Shown here: positions 43,300 through 50,827 of the stretch, one piece after another
Numbering within the stretch: the first letter of the stretch is position 1
Layout of the letters: each line of letters opens with the position of its first letter
NCBI GenBank assembly: GCA_902515765.1
Contig: CABXVZ010000003.1
Span: 1-64,000 of the forward strand
Length of the DNA stretch: 64,000 nt
DNA from: an uncultured Alphaproteobacteria bacterium
GTDB lineage: Bacteria > Pseudomonadota > Alphaproteobacteria > HIMB59
Reading direction: 5' to 3'
Made by a program: the position numbers and the translations under genes
Notes under the pieces: generated by a model
What the model saw: only the letters and a program-made list of their open reading frames with translations
What the model was told of the DNA's origin: nothing
Database searches by the model: none

Positions 43300-43746
43300 T
43301 TATAACTCTCCTTGAATTATATATTTAAGAATTCGAACCACTTGTTTTGTGTTTGATGCAACTGCAGAAGCAGCGGCATCTATTTCTTTTAATGCATGCT
43401 GTTGATCTTCATTATGTATGACAATTATTGATTTATTAAGAGCTGCTGCATATCCTGCATCAAAGGCAGCGTTCCATTGCTTATATTTTTCTCCAAACTT
43501 AACAATTACAACGTCACAATCTTGAATGTGCTTTTTAGTTCTAATAGAATTAATATTAGCTCCTTTTTGATCTTTCCAAAAATTTTTTTCTTCAGCACCT
43601 AATATCTCTACACCACAATTATCAGAGTTTTTGTGATTGGTTACAGGAGAGGTAAATTGAATATCTAGTTTATCTACTTCGCAAAGATCAATAACTTCTT
43701 GGCGCCAATTACTATGAATTTCGCCAGCTAAATATACTGTGATCAT
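43300..43746 (-). CDS. YtoQ-family protein
   Basis: 148 aa. MITVYLAGEIHSNWRQEVIDLC, FTSPVTNHKNSDNCGVEILG and DCDVVIVKFGEKYKQWNAAFDAGYAAALNKSIIVIH match the YtoQ group, related in fold to nucleoside 2-deoxyribosyltransferases (an AGEIHS start and a KQWNAAFDAG helix). Enzymatic role not established. It is the last chromosomal gene before the tRNA-Lys-derived repeat that marks the left edge of the island. Confidence 0.78.
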   Translation of the reverse strand: MITVYLAGEIHSNWRQEVIDLCEVDKLDIQFTSPVTNHKNSDNCGVEILGAEEKNFWKDQKGANINSIRTKKHIQDCDVVIVKFGEKYKQWNAAFDAGYAAALNKSIIVIHNEDQQHALKEIDAAASAVASNTKQVVRILKYIIQGEL

Positions 43747-43774
43747 TTTATAATCTCAAAACTTTTAATAAAAG

Positions 43775-43823
43775 AAGTGGTGAGCCCAACAGGATTCGAA
43801 CCTGTGACACCCTGATTAAAAGT
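43775..43823 (-). repeat. Left attachment repeat: 49-bp copy of the tRNA-Lys 3' part
   Basis: Exact direct copy of 51296-51344. It reproduces the 3' 46 nt of the tRNA-Lys gene, from the anticodon loop through the T-arm to CCA, plus 3 flanking bases, then diverges abruptly (TTAGTGTG against TCAGGTGC). A partial tRNA copy 7.5 kb from the intact gene is the classic footprint of integration by a tyrosine recombinase, so this is the distal att site. Confidence 0.9.
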
Positions 43824-43881
43824 TAGTGTGTCTTGGTTCTCAAACCCAACAAGATAAACCTTTTCTAAGCATTGATTTAAT

Positions 43882-43904
43882 CTGTCCACCTTCAGTCCAC
43901 CTTT
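43882..43904 (+). repeat. Candidate integrase arm-type sites, left end
   Basis: CTGTCCACCTTCAGTCCACCTTT holds two GTCCACCTT direct repeats 11 bp apart, and TCAGTCCACCTTT recurs exactly at 51209-51221 near the other end of the island. Short repeats just inside both att sites are typical arm-binding sites for P4-type integrases. An inverted GGTGGAC lies at about 43960. Function inferred. Confidence 0.5.
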
Positions 43905-44041
43905 CTTAATCTACCTTAATCATTTTAACCTAAATATGAATCAATTTTTTTAAACTTGGGTGGACTACACCGAACCCCATGACGCGTGTGCGAGAACCTA
44001 CTGTTTCTGAATCATACAGGGGTTATTTATTCATAAATGAT

Positions 44042-44107
44042 AAAAGATACGCTCGTAATGTTTTAAGCGTACCTGTGAATCTTAAAACGCGTTTATCATA
44101 GGTTTAT
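44042..44107 (+). repeat. Inverted-repeat arm, left (pairs with 44471-44536)
   Basis: 66 nt; 57 match the reverse complement of 44471-44536. It includes an internal hairpin, GTTTTAAG-N13-CTTAAAAC. Read on the minus strand it encodes KPMINAF-stop, the same ending as the truncated cytidylyltransferase (KPLINAF-stop), with mainly silent changes. It is therefore the 3' end of a second, inverted gene copy rather than a transposon terminus. Confidence 0.8.
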
Positions 44108-44148
44108 ATCTTACCTTTGGTTAAGTTTTTAACCCCCCCTACTCGTAG

Positions 44149-44496
44149 CGTGTTGCTTCTGATGAAGTAGTAAATATGTACAAACCTAATATTCCAATAG
44201 TGCCATTAGAGCAGCGGATTGAAATGTTGAAGGCATTATCTTGTGTCGATATTGTTAGACCTTACCACAACCTTGAATATGTTTCAGGTTGTAAAGAGTT
44301 AAATGTTGATATTTTTGTCGTTGGGGAAGACTGGGGAAAAAAACCATATAATCTTGACGTTGATAATTTCATAATAAGTATGGGAAAAAAAATTCAAAAA
44401 GTTAAATATAATTCAATAACGTCATCTACTAAAATAAAAGAAATTGTTTTGGAACAGTATTTATCAAGGAATAAACCTCTGATAAATGCGTTTTAA
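44149..44496 (+). pseudogene. N-terminally truncated TagD-like cytidylyl/adenylyltransferase remnant
   Basis: The ORF track starts at ATG 44176, but family-like sequence continues upstream in frame (RVASDEVVNMYKPNIPIVPLEQRIEML) until a TAG at 44146. The protein matches the C-terminal two thirds of glycerol-3-phosphate cytidylyltransferase-type enzymes: EQRIEMLKALSCVDIV, LNVDIFVVGEDWGKK and ITSSTKIKE. The essential N-terminal GTFDLxHxGH motif is absent, so it cannot be active. Its last residues lie in the right arm of the inverted repeat. Interpreted as a decayed cargo gene of the island. Confidence 0.78.
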
Positions 44497-44536
44497 GATA
44501 CATAGGTTCGCTTAAAACATTGCGAGCATAGTTTTT
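44471..44536 (-). repeat. Inverted-repeat arm, right (pairs with 44042-44107)
   Basis: Contains the end of the truncated cytidylyltransferase (KPLINAF-stop, plus strand) and, on the minus strand, the end of a 46-codon ORF (KEEKLCSQCFKRTYVS-stop). In the left arm that second frame is broken by an early stop (KIRS-stop-CFKRT). The repeat thus spans a gene end plus downstream DNA, duplicated in inverted orientation. Confidence 0.8.
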
Positions 44537-44633
44537 CCTCTTTTACCCATTGAGTAATTCTTCGAATGTTGCCCCATGATCCATGGTATGTATCTTCATC
44601 TATTTCATACATCCATCCGTAAAAATCGATCAT
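44493..44633 (-). CDS. Small uncharacterised ORF (46 aa) with a CxxC motif
   Basis: Below the ORF-track cutoff; read by hand as MIDFYGWMYEIDEDTYHGSWGNIR... ending KLCSQCFKRTYVS. No ribosome-binding site is evident. It converges on the truncated cytidylyltransferase with a 4-bp overlap. The stretch GNIRRITQWVKEEKL resembles DNIGRITQWIKEDRL in the ferredoxin-NADP reductase of the same island, at DNA level too, which may be chance or a recombination trace. It may be a small zinc-binding protein or a non-coding remnant. Confidence 0.3.
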   Translation of the reverse strand: MIDFYGWMYEIDEDTYHGSWGNIRRITQWVKEEKLCSQCFKRTYVS

Positions 44634-44645
44634 AAGAGGTTACAT

Positions 44646-45068
44646 ATGAAATATATTACAATTATTTTTTTAGCATTTTTTACAACACAATCACTAGCAG
44701 ACAGCTTTGTTTTAGAAATGCTTAACAAAAGAACAGATGGACAAAGGATGGTATTCTCTGAAGATATCAAACATGTGGAGGTTGGCGACACAATCACATG
44801 GTTACCAACTACAAAAAACCATAATGTCCATTTCCTAGCAGGTCCAGAAAGTTGGGACATGCCTAAGCCTAGTCGAATAAACAAAGAATATTCATACACA
44901 TTTGAGATCCCAGGAATCTATTACTATCAATGTACTCCACATGATTCAGTAGGCATGATAGCACTAGTGGTTGTGGGTGGAGATACTTCTAATATAGATG
45001 TTATTGCTGAAGCAAAAGCAGTTGGCAAGGGTAAAAAGAAACTGAAACAATTGCTAGAACAATTATAA
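44646..45068 (+). CDS. Pseudoazurin-like cupredoxin (periplasmic type 1 copper protein)
   Basis: 140 aa from the ATG at 44646, chosen over the track's 44583 because AAGAGG lies upstream and a signal peptide starts there (MKYITIIFLAFFTTQSLA-DS). Type 1 copper ligands are visible: H59 (NHNVHF), C96 and H99 (YYYQCTPHDSVGM) and M104. The order and the CTPHxxxGMIALVVVG end match pseudoazurin. Small periplasmic electron carrier, usually for copper nitrite or N2O reductase or another redox partner; no such reductase is in the window. A basic C-terminal helix (KAVGKGKKKLKQLLEQL) resembles the pseudoazurin tail. Confidence 0.85.
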   Translation: MKYITIIFLAFFTTQSLADSFVLEMLNKRTDGQRMVFSEDIKHVEVGDTITWLPTTKNHNVHFLAGPESWDMPKPSRINKEYSYTFEIPGIYYYQCTPHDSVGMIALVVVGGDTSNIDVIAEAKAVGKGKKKLKQLLEQL

Positions 45069-45071
45069 TTT

Positions 45072-45479
45072 ATGAAATTTATATCATACGTCAGAAAGAT
45101 TCCTGAGTTCAAAGGAGCAAATTGGTTAATACGTACTCCAATTGGCATTGTGTTTATACTTCAGGGGTTGTCTAAGTTTCCATTGAGTATCGATGATGCA
45201 CAAGCATTTGGCCTGCCAATGACAGTATGGTTCTCTGCAGCTTGGGGTGAATTGATGAGTGGTATAGGTTTGCTGTTAGGAGGAACTTTTATATCTGGTG
45301 ATCGTGTTGGAGATCTATTAACACGTTTTAGTGGCATTGTAATTTGTTGCATAATGACTGGAGTAATACTGATAGGTGAACCTGAAAGCATTTGGTATGT
45401 ATTGCTTTATGATCATTTACATCTAATGCTGTTCTGTGGTGGTTTGTTTTTCGTTTTAAGAGGAAATAGAGTAAAGTGA
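45072..45479 (+). CDS. DoxX-family membrane protein
   Basis: 135 aa with four hydrophobic helices. LIRTPIGIVFILQGLSKFPLSIDDAQAFGLP and WGELMSGIGLLLGGTF fit the DoxX family, named for a thiosulfate:quinone oxidoreductase subunit but now covering many quinone- or redox-linked membrane proteins. It starts 3 bp after the cupredoxin stop, so the two are probably one transcript and might act together in membrane-linked electron transfer. Confidence 0.75.
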   Translation: MKFISYVRKIPEFKGANWLIRTPIGIVFILQGLSKFPLSIDDAQAFGLPMTVWFSAAWGELMSGIGLLLGGTFISGDRVGDLLTRFSGIVICCIMTGVILIGEPESIWYVLLYDHLHLMLFCGGLFFVLRGNRVK

Positions 45480-45567
45480 AAGATAAGTTCGAAATTAAAT
45501 TTTTATAAGATAGGCTATCGAATAAGAATTAAGTAATTTTATTAATCAAATAATAAGGAGATTATAA

Positions 45568-45876
45568 ATGTTAGTACTAGGACAAATTAAGTTGATTAAA
45601 GATTTTCAAGAATGGAAAAAAATGGTTCAAGAAAATGGCGATAAATTAAAAGAATATGGAATGACTTTTATATTTGCGGGAACTCAAGCAAACGATAACA
45701 CCATATTAAATACAGTTATGCACTTTCAATCTAAGGAGCACTTACAAAAATTTCAATCAGATGAAGAGTTAACCAAGCGTAGAGCAGAGGTTGTAGATGT
45801 TAATTCAGCTGTAATGACTCCAATTTCTGATACTGCTTTTACCAACTTCCCTGAGCCTTTGACCATAGAGGGGTAA
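45568..45876 (+). CDS. Small protein, probably dimeric alpha/beta-barrel fold
   Basis: 102 aa, preceded by a strong AAGGAG site 8 nt before the ATG. The pattern LGQIKLIKDFQEWKKMVQENGDKLKEYGMTFIFAGTQANDNTILNTVMHFQSKEHLQKFQSDEELTKRRAEV alternates strand-helix-strand as in antibiotic-monooxygenase/EthD-like ferredoxin-fold dimers. No catalytic residue is recognisable and I cannot name a reaction. It lies downstream of the cupredoxin-DoxX pair by 88 bp. Confidence 0.65.
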   Translation: MLVLGQIKLIKDFQEWKKMVQENGDKLKEYGMTFIFAGTQANDNTILNTVMHFQSKEHLQKFQSDEELTKRRAEVVDVNSAVMTPISDTAFTNFPEPLTIEG

Positions 45877-45990
45877 TTGTGATTAACTAAATGTTAGTGA
45901 AAATCATACAAATATAGTTATTATTTAATAAGAAAGGTATACATAGGTTAAACAGAATAGGGAACAACTCTATTAGTTTAGACTTTATTG

Positions 45991-46059
45991 GGTTAGATAA
46001 TTTAGCACTTCTTCCTGTCACGCAGGAGGTCGCGGGCTCGAGTCCCCTTGGCTCCACCA
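45991..46059 (+). pseudogene. Decayed tRNA-Asp-like 3' part (tRNA remnant)
   Basis: CTTCCTGTCACGCAGGAGGTCGCGGGCTCGAGTCCCCTTGGCTCCACCA carries an Asp-type anticodon loop (CTGTCAC), variable region, T-arm and CCA. The T-loop has CTCGAGT for TTCGAGT and the T-stem a mismatch, the 5' acceptor strand is missing and the D-arm is broken, so it cannot fold as a working tRNA. Probably a leftover att sequence from another integration. The ORF track entry at 46002-46265 only crosses this remnant. The rest of 45877-46229 is AT-rich without recognisable genes. Confidence 0.7.
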
Positions 46060-46229
46060 TTTACCTTAATAAAAAATAATAAACTGCTGATATCATAATA
46101 ATTATAACCCCATATCAAAAACAATCTTAAATAATTCGAAATACAGTTCAAAAAATTAGTAAAATTATTTATAGGAGTTACTTTATTTTTTTTTATTTTA
46201 TTAAATTTGAAATTTATTATTTTTCCTCT

Positions 46230-46988
46230 GTGATATACAAAGAGGTAGTTACTAAAGTTAAACATTGGAGTACAAGAACTTTTAGTTTTACGACTACAAG
46301 AAATTATCCAAATAAATTTAACAATGGAGAATTCACAATGATAGGTTTAGAAGATGAGGGAAAGAGTATAATGAGAGCATACTCTATTGCTTCTGCAAAT
46401 CATGAGGATTTTCTAGAATTTTTATCGATTAAATTAGATAAAGGCCCTCTTACATCAAAATTACGAAATATAAAAATAGGTGATGAAGTATTAATTCAGA
46501 ATAAATCTACAGGTACTCTTGTAATAGATTATCTTAAACCAGGAAGAAATTTGTACTTGTTATCTACAGGAACAGGGCTTGCACCATTTATGTCAATCAT
46601 AAAAGACCCTATGACATATGAAAGATTTGAAAAAGTTGTATTAACGCATACTGTCCCAGATCCTACACAACTAGCTTATTTAGAGGAGCTGACATTGTTT
46701 AATAATAGATGGAATATAATCACTAATAATAAATTTAATTATTTCAGCACACTTACAAGAGCTCCATGGGACAATATTGGTAGAATTACCCAATGGATAA
46801 AAGAAGATAGATTGCATAAAGCTATTAAATTTGAGCCTATTAGTTCAGAATTAGATAGGTTTATGGTCTGTGGTTCTTTAAATTTTAATAGAGAATTAAT
46901 TGAATATTTTAAAAATCTTGGACTTTCTGAGGGCAATACTTCAGTTCAAGGAGAATATTTAGTTGAAAAAGCGTTTGTTGAGAAGTAA
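46230..46988 (+). CDS. fpr: Ferredoxin--NADP(+) reductase (Fpr type)
   Basis: 252 aa. FAD-binding RAYSIASANHEDFLEFLSIKLDKGPLTSKL, nucleotide-binding LYLLSTGTGLAPFMSIIKD, then VLTHTVPDPTQLAYLEEL, GRITQWI and RFMVCGSLNFNRELIEYF, ending in a GEYLVEKAFVEK C-terminus typical of bacterial subclass Fprs. Moves electrons between NADPH and ferredoxin or flavodoxin. The start is a GTG at 46230; there is no in-frame ATG before the FAD motif. Lies in the island and converges with the formate dehydrogenase gene. Clearly a full-length enzyme. Confidence 0.88.
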   Translation: MIYKEVVTKVKHWSTRTFSFTTTRNYPNKFNNGEFTMIGLEDEGKSIMRAYSIASANHEDFLEFLSIKLDKGPLTSKLRNIKIGDEVLIQNKSTGTLVIDYLKPGRNLYLLSTGTGLAPFMSIIKDPMTYERFEKVVLTHTVPDPTQLAYLEELTLFNNRWNIITNNKFNYFSTLTRAPWDNIGRITQWIKEDRLHKAIKFEPISSELDRFMVCGSLNFNRELIEYFKNLGLSEGNTSVQGEYLVEKAFVEK

Positions 46989-47012
46989 TTGCCCTCAAGT
47001 CAGTAGATATAT

Positions 47013-48209
47013 TTATTTAGTATAATTTTTTGCTTCCTCAGACCCTCCTGTTGCATCACCTTTACTATAAGAGTGTTTACCTGTACCAGCTAATTCGCCT
47101 TCTGAAATAATTGTATACTCTGTTCTTTGTGGTTTTCCATCAAAGAGACACTCTAATATTTCTCTTACACCTGCAGCATATCTTGCTTGAGCAGAAAGAG
47201 AAGTGCCAGATGTATGAGGAGTCATACCTTGATTTGGCATCGTTCTCCAAATATGATCGTTCGGTGCTGGTTGAGGAAACCACACATCACCTGCGTAGCC
47301 CGATAATTGTCCTGACTTTAATGCATCTGCAATGGCATCTTTATCACAAATTTTTCCTCTTGCCGTATTTACTATATATGCACCTTTTTTCATTTTACTG
47401 ATTAACTCTGCATTAAACATATGCTCAGTTTCTGGGTGCAAAGGGCAATTAATTGTAACTACATCACAAACGGATACAAGTGACTCAACGCTCTCATGAA
47501 AAGTTAAGTTTAGTTCACTTTCGACACTTTCTGGCAATCGATGTCTGTCAAAATAATGTAAATGTGTATCAAATGGTTTCATTTTTCTTAATGCATCTAA
47601 ACCTATTCTACCAGCAGCAACAGTTCCAATATGCATACCCTCAACATCATAAGATCTTTTAACAGCATCAGCTATATTCCATCCACCAGCTTTCACTATG
47701 GCATGCTGATTATGATAATCTCTTACCATTGATATGATCATCATAACGATATGCTCAGCAACTGATCTTGAATTACAAAAGGTAACTTCCATGACATCAA
47801 TTTTGTGGTCCATTGCAGCTTGTAAGTCTACATGATCAGAGCCAATTCCCGCAGTTATGGCCATTTTCAAGTTAGGTGCTGTTTCCATTTTTGTTCTAGT
47901 TAAATAATATGGCCAAAACGGTTGAGATATAACAATATCAGCATCTTTTAGCTCTTTGTCAGCTTGACAGTCCTCACCGTCTTTATCACTAGTTACAACT
48001 AACTCATGGCCCAAATCCTCTAAAAATTTTCTAAGACCAAGCTCACCTGACACACACCCAAGTAATTGGCCGGGGTTAAAGTCTATAGATTTTGGTGTTG
48101 GAAGAGTCTGGCCATCTGGATATTTTTCAATTTTGGGGATTGTAGTCAGCGGATAACTTTCGGGCATTCCTTCAGTTGGGTCGTCGTATAAAACACATAA
48201 TATTTTCAT
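47013..48209 (-). CDS. fdh: NAD-dependent formate dehydrogenase (soluble, metal-free)
   Basis: 398 aa from the ATG at 48209, which has AAAGGA upstream; the track's 420-aa form adds a low-complexity Lys/Asn-rich leader. MKILCVLYDDPTEGMP, TLPTPKSIDFNPGQLLG, AITAGIGSDHVDL, CNSRSVAEH, GTVAAGRIGL, NCPLHPETEHM, NTARGK, DVWFPQPAPNDHIWRTMPNQGMTPHTSGTSL (catalytic Gln and His) and GTGKHSYSKGDATGGSEEA match Pseudomonas-type FDH throughout. Oxidises formate to CO2, making NADH, at the end of methyl-group oxidation pathways. Located in the island, divergent from the flavodoxin-fold gene. Confidence 0.95.
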   Translation of the reverse strand: MKILCVLYDDPTEGMPESYPLTTIPKIEKYPDGQTLPTPKSIDFNPGQLLGCVSGELGLRKFLEDLGHELVVTSDKDGEDCQADKELKDADIVISQPFWPYYLTRTKMETAPNLKMAITAGIGSDHVDLQAAMDHKIDVMEVTFCNSRSVAEHIVMMIISMVRDYHNQHAIVKAGGWNIADAVKRSYDVEGMHIGTVAAGRIGLDALRKMKPFDTHLHYFDRHRLPESVESELNLTFHESVESLVSVCDVVTINCPLHPETEHMFNAELISKMKKGAYIVNTARGKICDKDAIADALKSGQLSGYAGDVWFPQPAPNDHIWRTMPNQGMTPHTSGTSLSAQARYAAGVREILECLFDGKPQRTEYTIISEGELAGTGKHSYSKGDATGGSEEAKNYTK

Positions 48210-48582
48210 TTTTTTTTCCTTTTTAATTTCACCTGAATTATTTTTTTTAAAAAAATTATTAAAAAAATTTTTCACATAATTAAATTAATAAATTTAATAG
48301 TGAAAAAATATGTAAAAAAAAAATAAATAATAAAATCAATATCAAGAATTGTTTTAACTAATAAGTTACAAATAATCTAATACTCAATATTTTTTTATAG
48401 CAAAACTATTATTAATATAACTACTAAATAGGTTTATTTAGTAAATGATTTCAATAAAGTTCTAATAGTTATTAAAATAGTAATAAAGATAATTATTCTG
48501 AACTGTATTACAAATAACACGTCTCTAAAATATTTATAAAATTAGGTGAAAAGTAATTAAAAGTTATCTATTATCGTATTAA
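48210..48582. other. AT-rich intergenic region, 373 bp
   Basis: Very AT-rich divergent gap between the formate dehydrogenase and oxidoreductase genes. It contains one perfect hairpin, TACTAAATA-GGTT-TATTTAGTA (48423-48444), of unknown role. It must hold both promoters. I see no coding sequence or RNA gene in it. Confidence 0.6.
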
Positions 48583-49191
48583 TTGAAAAAGATATTTATT
48601 ATTTATGGTCATCATAATACTAAAGACTCTTTTAATGCTGAAATAAGGAACACTTTTATTAAAGAAGCAAAATTAAACGGCCATTATATTGATTTAGTTA
48701 ATTTATTTGATGAAGAGACTCAATTACCTTTTTATGATCAAAATATAAACCCTCCACCAAAATTAGTATTAGATTATAGAAAAAGACTGGAAAAATCTGA
48801 TGTAATGTTTTTAATTGGTGCTTGTCATAATTTAAGACTTAATAGCATATTAGAGAATTGGATAGATTGGGTGCTTCACCCTAAATGGTTCTTTTCTTAC
48901 AGATCAATGTTTCAAAGTAGTAAATTTTTTAAAAATTATGGTTACCTCGTACCTGGAGCAATGAAAGGAAAACTGGGAATTGTTTCCATAACTTATGGTG
49001 GGCCCATGATTAGTTATTGGAATTTTAGTTTTTTTGATAACATACCTTTTAGAAGAATTAAGAAATCTGTATTTAAACTAGGGGGTTTAAGGACAAAATA
49101 TATTAGATTTTATTCTATCTTACCCAATTTAGACAAAAAGACTTTTAATAAGCATATGACAAGAGTGAAAAAGCTTGCAAAATCAATATAA
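48583..49191 (+). CDS. NAD(P)H-dependent oxidoreductase, flavodoxin-like fold
   Basis: 202 aa starting at a TTG (no ATG is available before the first strand). KKIFIIYGHHNTKDSFNAEIRNTFIKEAKLNGHYIDLVNLFDE is the FMN-binding start of NQO1/MdaB/KefF-like proteins, followed by DVMFLIGACHNLRLNSILENWIDWVLHPKWFFSYRS, where the W and P loop shapes the flavin pocket. The C-terminal half is basic and less conserved. Likely a quinone or nitro-compound reductase. It stands in the redox-rich island. Confidence 0.75.
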   Translation: MKKIFIIYGHHNTKDSFNAEIRNTFIKEAKLNGHYIDLVNLFDEETQLPFYDQNINPPPKLVLDYRKRLEKSDVMFLIGACHNLRLNSILENWIDWVLHPKWFFSYRSMFQSSKFFKNYGYLVPGAMKGKLGIVSITYGGPMISYWNFSFFDNIPFRRIKKSVFKLGGLRTKYIRFYSILPNLDKKTFNKHMTRVKKLAKSI

Positions 49192-49231
49192 ATAATGACA
49201 TTTTCAATTAACTTAAAATTTATTTCCTTAA

Positions 49232-49705
49232 ATGTTGAATAAGAAAATACTTTTTAACGCTTTAGTTTCAAGTCTTGGGGCATTTTTATGTATAACATTT
49301 TTAGCTTTTTTAAATGGCATAGACGAGTCAACATTGTGGTTAATACCTCCTTTTGGTGCCTCTATGGTTTTAGTTATGTCTGCCCATGAAAGTCCTTTAG
49401 CTCAGCCTAAAAATATTTTTTTTGGCCACACTTTGTCTGCTTTGTCTGGAGTGGCTGTAAATACTTTCATGAGTTCAAGTTTTTTGACAATCGGTATCGC
49501 AATCGGTCTGGCAATTTTTATTATGATTATAACAAAAACAGTTCATCCACCAGCTGGTGGAAACCCAATAATAGCAGTAATGGCTTCAAAATCTTTTGAA
49601 TTTATATTTATACCAGTCGCTTTAGGAGCGTTGATAATAATAATTTTTTCTTTGATATATAATAAATCTATTAAAAGAGTGTATCCTTCAAAAGAAAAAA
49701 TATAG
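49232..49705 (+). CDS. HPP-family membrane protein
   Basis: 157 aa with four to five hydrophobic helices. LWLIPPFGASMVLVMSAHESPLAQPKNIFFGHTLSALSGV and ITKTVHPPAGGNPIIAVMAS carry the HPP motif that names the family, some members of which are nitrite transporters of plastids and cyanobacteria. No CBS domain follows. It lies 40 bp after the oxidoreductase gene. Role here unknown; with pseudoazurin nearby, a link to nitrogen oxides is possible but not shown. Confidence 0.8.
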   Translation: MLNKKILFNALVSSLGAFLCITFLAFLNGIDESTLWLIPPFGASMVLVMSAHESPLAQPKNIFFGHTLSALSGVAVNTFMSSSFLTIGIAIGLAIFIMIITKTVHPPAGGNPIIAVMASKSFEFIFIPVALGALIIIIFSLIYNKSIKRVYPSKEKI

Positions 49706-49717
49706 TGAAGAAAATTT

Positions 49718-50344
49718 TTAGATTTTTTTGAATTTTTTCTCGTTTAGAATGTCAGCAAAATTGTGATTTACATCTCTATGGCCAGCTTCATCATCTCTAA
49801 TAACTTGAACGACATCTTTTAATTTAGAATTAAGAGGCAAGTTCCAATAATTTACAGCTATTTCAGGAGCTTTTGTGTTTTCTATTTTACCGTCTTCAAT
49901 TTCCTTTAGATATTCAGTATAGCTTATTACAGCCTCTTCCTCAAAATACCCGACTATTCTATGAGCTGTTCTTTGCGAAACGATATATATTATTAAATAC
50001 ATGATTATGAATATGAATTGTGCAAATAAAATGATCAAGCGTTCAATAAAAGTAGGTTTGGCTATTTCAATAAATGTCATTAAATGCATCCTTTCATTCT
50101 CAGCCTCGTCTAAGAGAGTTTTTATCCAACCTTTATCGTCTTGCATTTTCCTTAATGATTTTAAATGAATTAACATACCTGCCACCATCCCTGGAACTGC
50201 TGCGACAGTCTCTAGAACTACAGCCCTATGTCCATATTTTTTTTTAAAAAAAGTATCGGCTAAAAATCTAAGAAACTTAGTAAAAATTAATGCTGTACGA
50301 TCACTCAAATTTTTTGGAGTATAGTGTTTTGTTGTATAACTCAT
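49718..50344 (-). CDS. aox: Alternative oxidase (cyanide-insensitive ubiquinol oxidase)
   Basis: 208 aa. The diiron ligands and surrounding motifs can be read: LETVAAVPGMVAGM (E45), EAENERMHLMTF (E84, H87), YFEEEAVISYTEYL (E135/E136) and RDDEAGHRDVNHNFAD (E186, H189). A hydrophobic stretch at about 98-122 is the membrane-binding region. Oxidises ubiquinol with O2 without pumping protons, so it can drain excess reductant. Complete catalytic set; the length fits bacterial AOX. Unusual cargo for an integrated island in a small genome. Confidence 0.92.
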   Translation of the reverse strand: MSYTTKHYTPKNLSDRTALIFTKFLRFLADTFFKKKYGHRAVVLETVAAVPGMVAGMLIHLKSLRKMQDDKGWIKTLLDEAENERMHLMTFIEIAKPTFIERLIILFAQFIFIIMYLIIYIVSQRTAHRIVGYFEEEAVISYTEYLKEIEDGKIENTKAPEIAVNYWNLPLNSKLKDVVQVIRDDEAGHRDVNHNFADILNEKKFKKI

Positions 50345-50401
50345 GAAAATTTATTTTTTTGTGTTTATAATGTTCAAATTAACTACTGTTCAATAATTAA
50401 T

Positions 50402-50797
50402 TTAGATTAGAATAAAAACTAAGCAAAACATTTGAATAAAATTTAAAATAACTGACAAAAGATGAGAATTCTTGAATTTTTTGTGTAAATTTTGATCACT
50501 AAACTTATTTATTAGAGGCATCAATAAAAAATTTGATATAAGAAAAAGTATCGCTGTAAGGGAAATGAGGTAAAATTTAATTCCAAACATATTCAGATAA
50601 ATAAAAAAAAGAAAAACAACCAAACTTAAAAAAAAATTTATAAGATAGTAATATGGAAATATTTTCCTAATAAAAACACTATAGTTTTCTTTATTTAATG
50701 AGGAAAAAGCTACAGGTGCAACTACAAAAGAAAAGAAAATCATTATACCGAGGATAATACTTGTCAGAAAAAGACTAATATTTAAAATCACGATCAA
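50402..50797 (-). CDS. DUF4149-like membrane protein
   Basis: 131 aa with four hydrophobic helices and the family-like sequence MIFFSFVVAPVAFSSLNKENYSVFIRKIFPYYYLINFF, where the P-x-x-F after helix 1 is typical. No ATG is present; the track start is TTG, with a GTG two codons later as an alternative. Function of the family is unknown (TMEM205-like). It lies between alternative oxidase and the integrase remnant. Confidence 0.6.
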   Translation of the reverse strand: MIVILNISLFLTSIILGIMIFFSFVVAPVAFSSLNKENYSVFIRKIFPYYYLINFFLSLVVFLFFIYLNMFGIKFYLISLTAILFLISNFLLMPLINKFSDQNLHKKFKNSHLLSVILNFIQMFCLVFILI

Positions 50798-50827
50798 TAA
50801 AAATAAACCAAATTTTAAAATTTACAT

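Noticed and set aside
44042-44536. Integron attC sites or IS terminal inverted repeats
   Set aside because: No GTTRRRY/RYYYAAC core pairs, no transposase and no target-site duplication; both arms encode the same C-terminal peptide, so gene duplication explains them better.
46002-46265. 87-aa minus-strand ORF with GAKGTRARDLLRDRKKC
   Set aside because: It is the reverse reading of the decayed tRNA-like segment and the AT-rich gap; the start lies inside the reductase gene and no family is recognisable.
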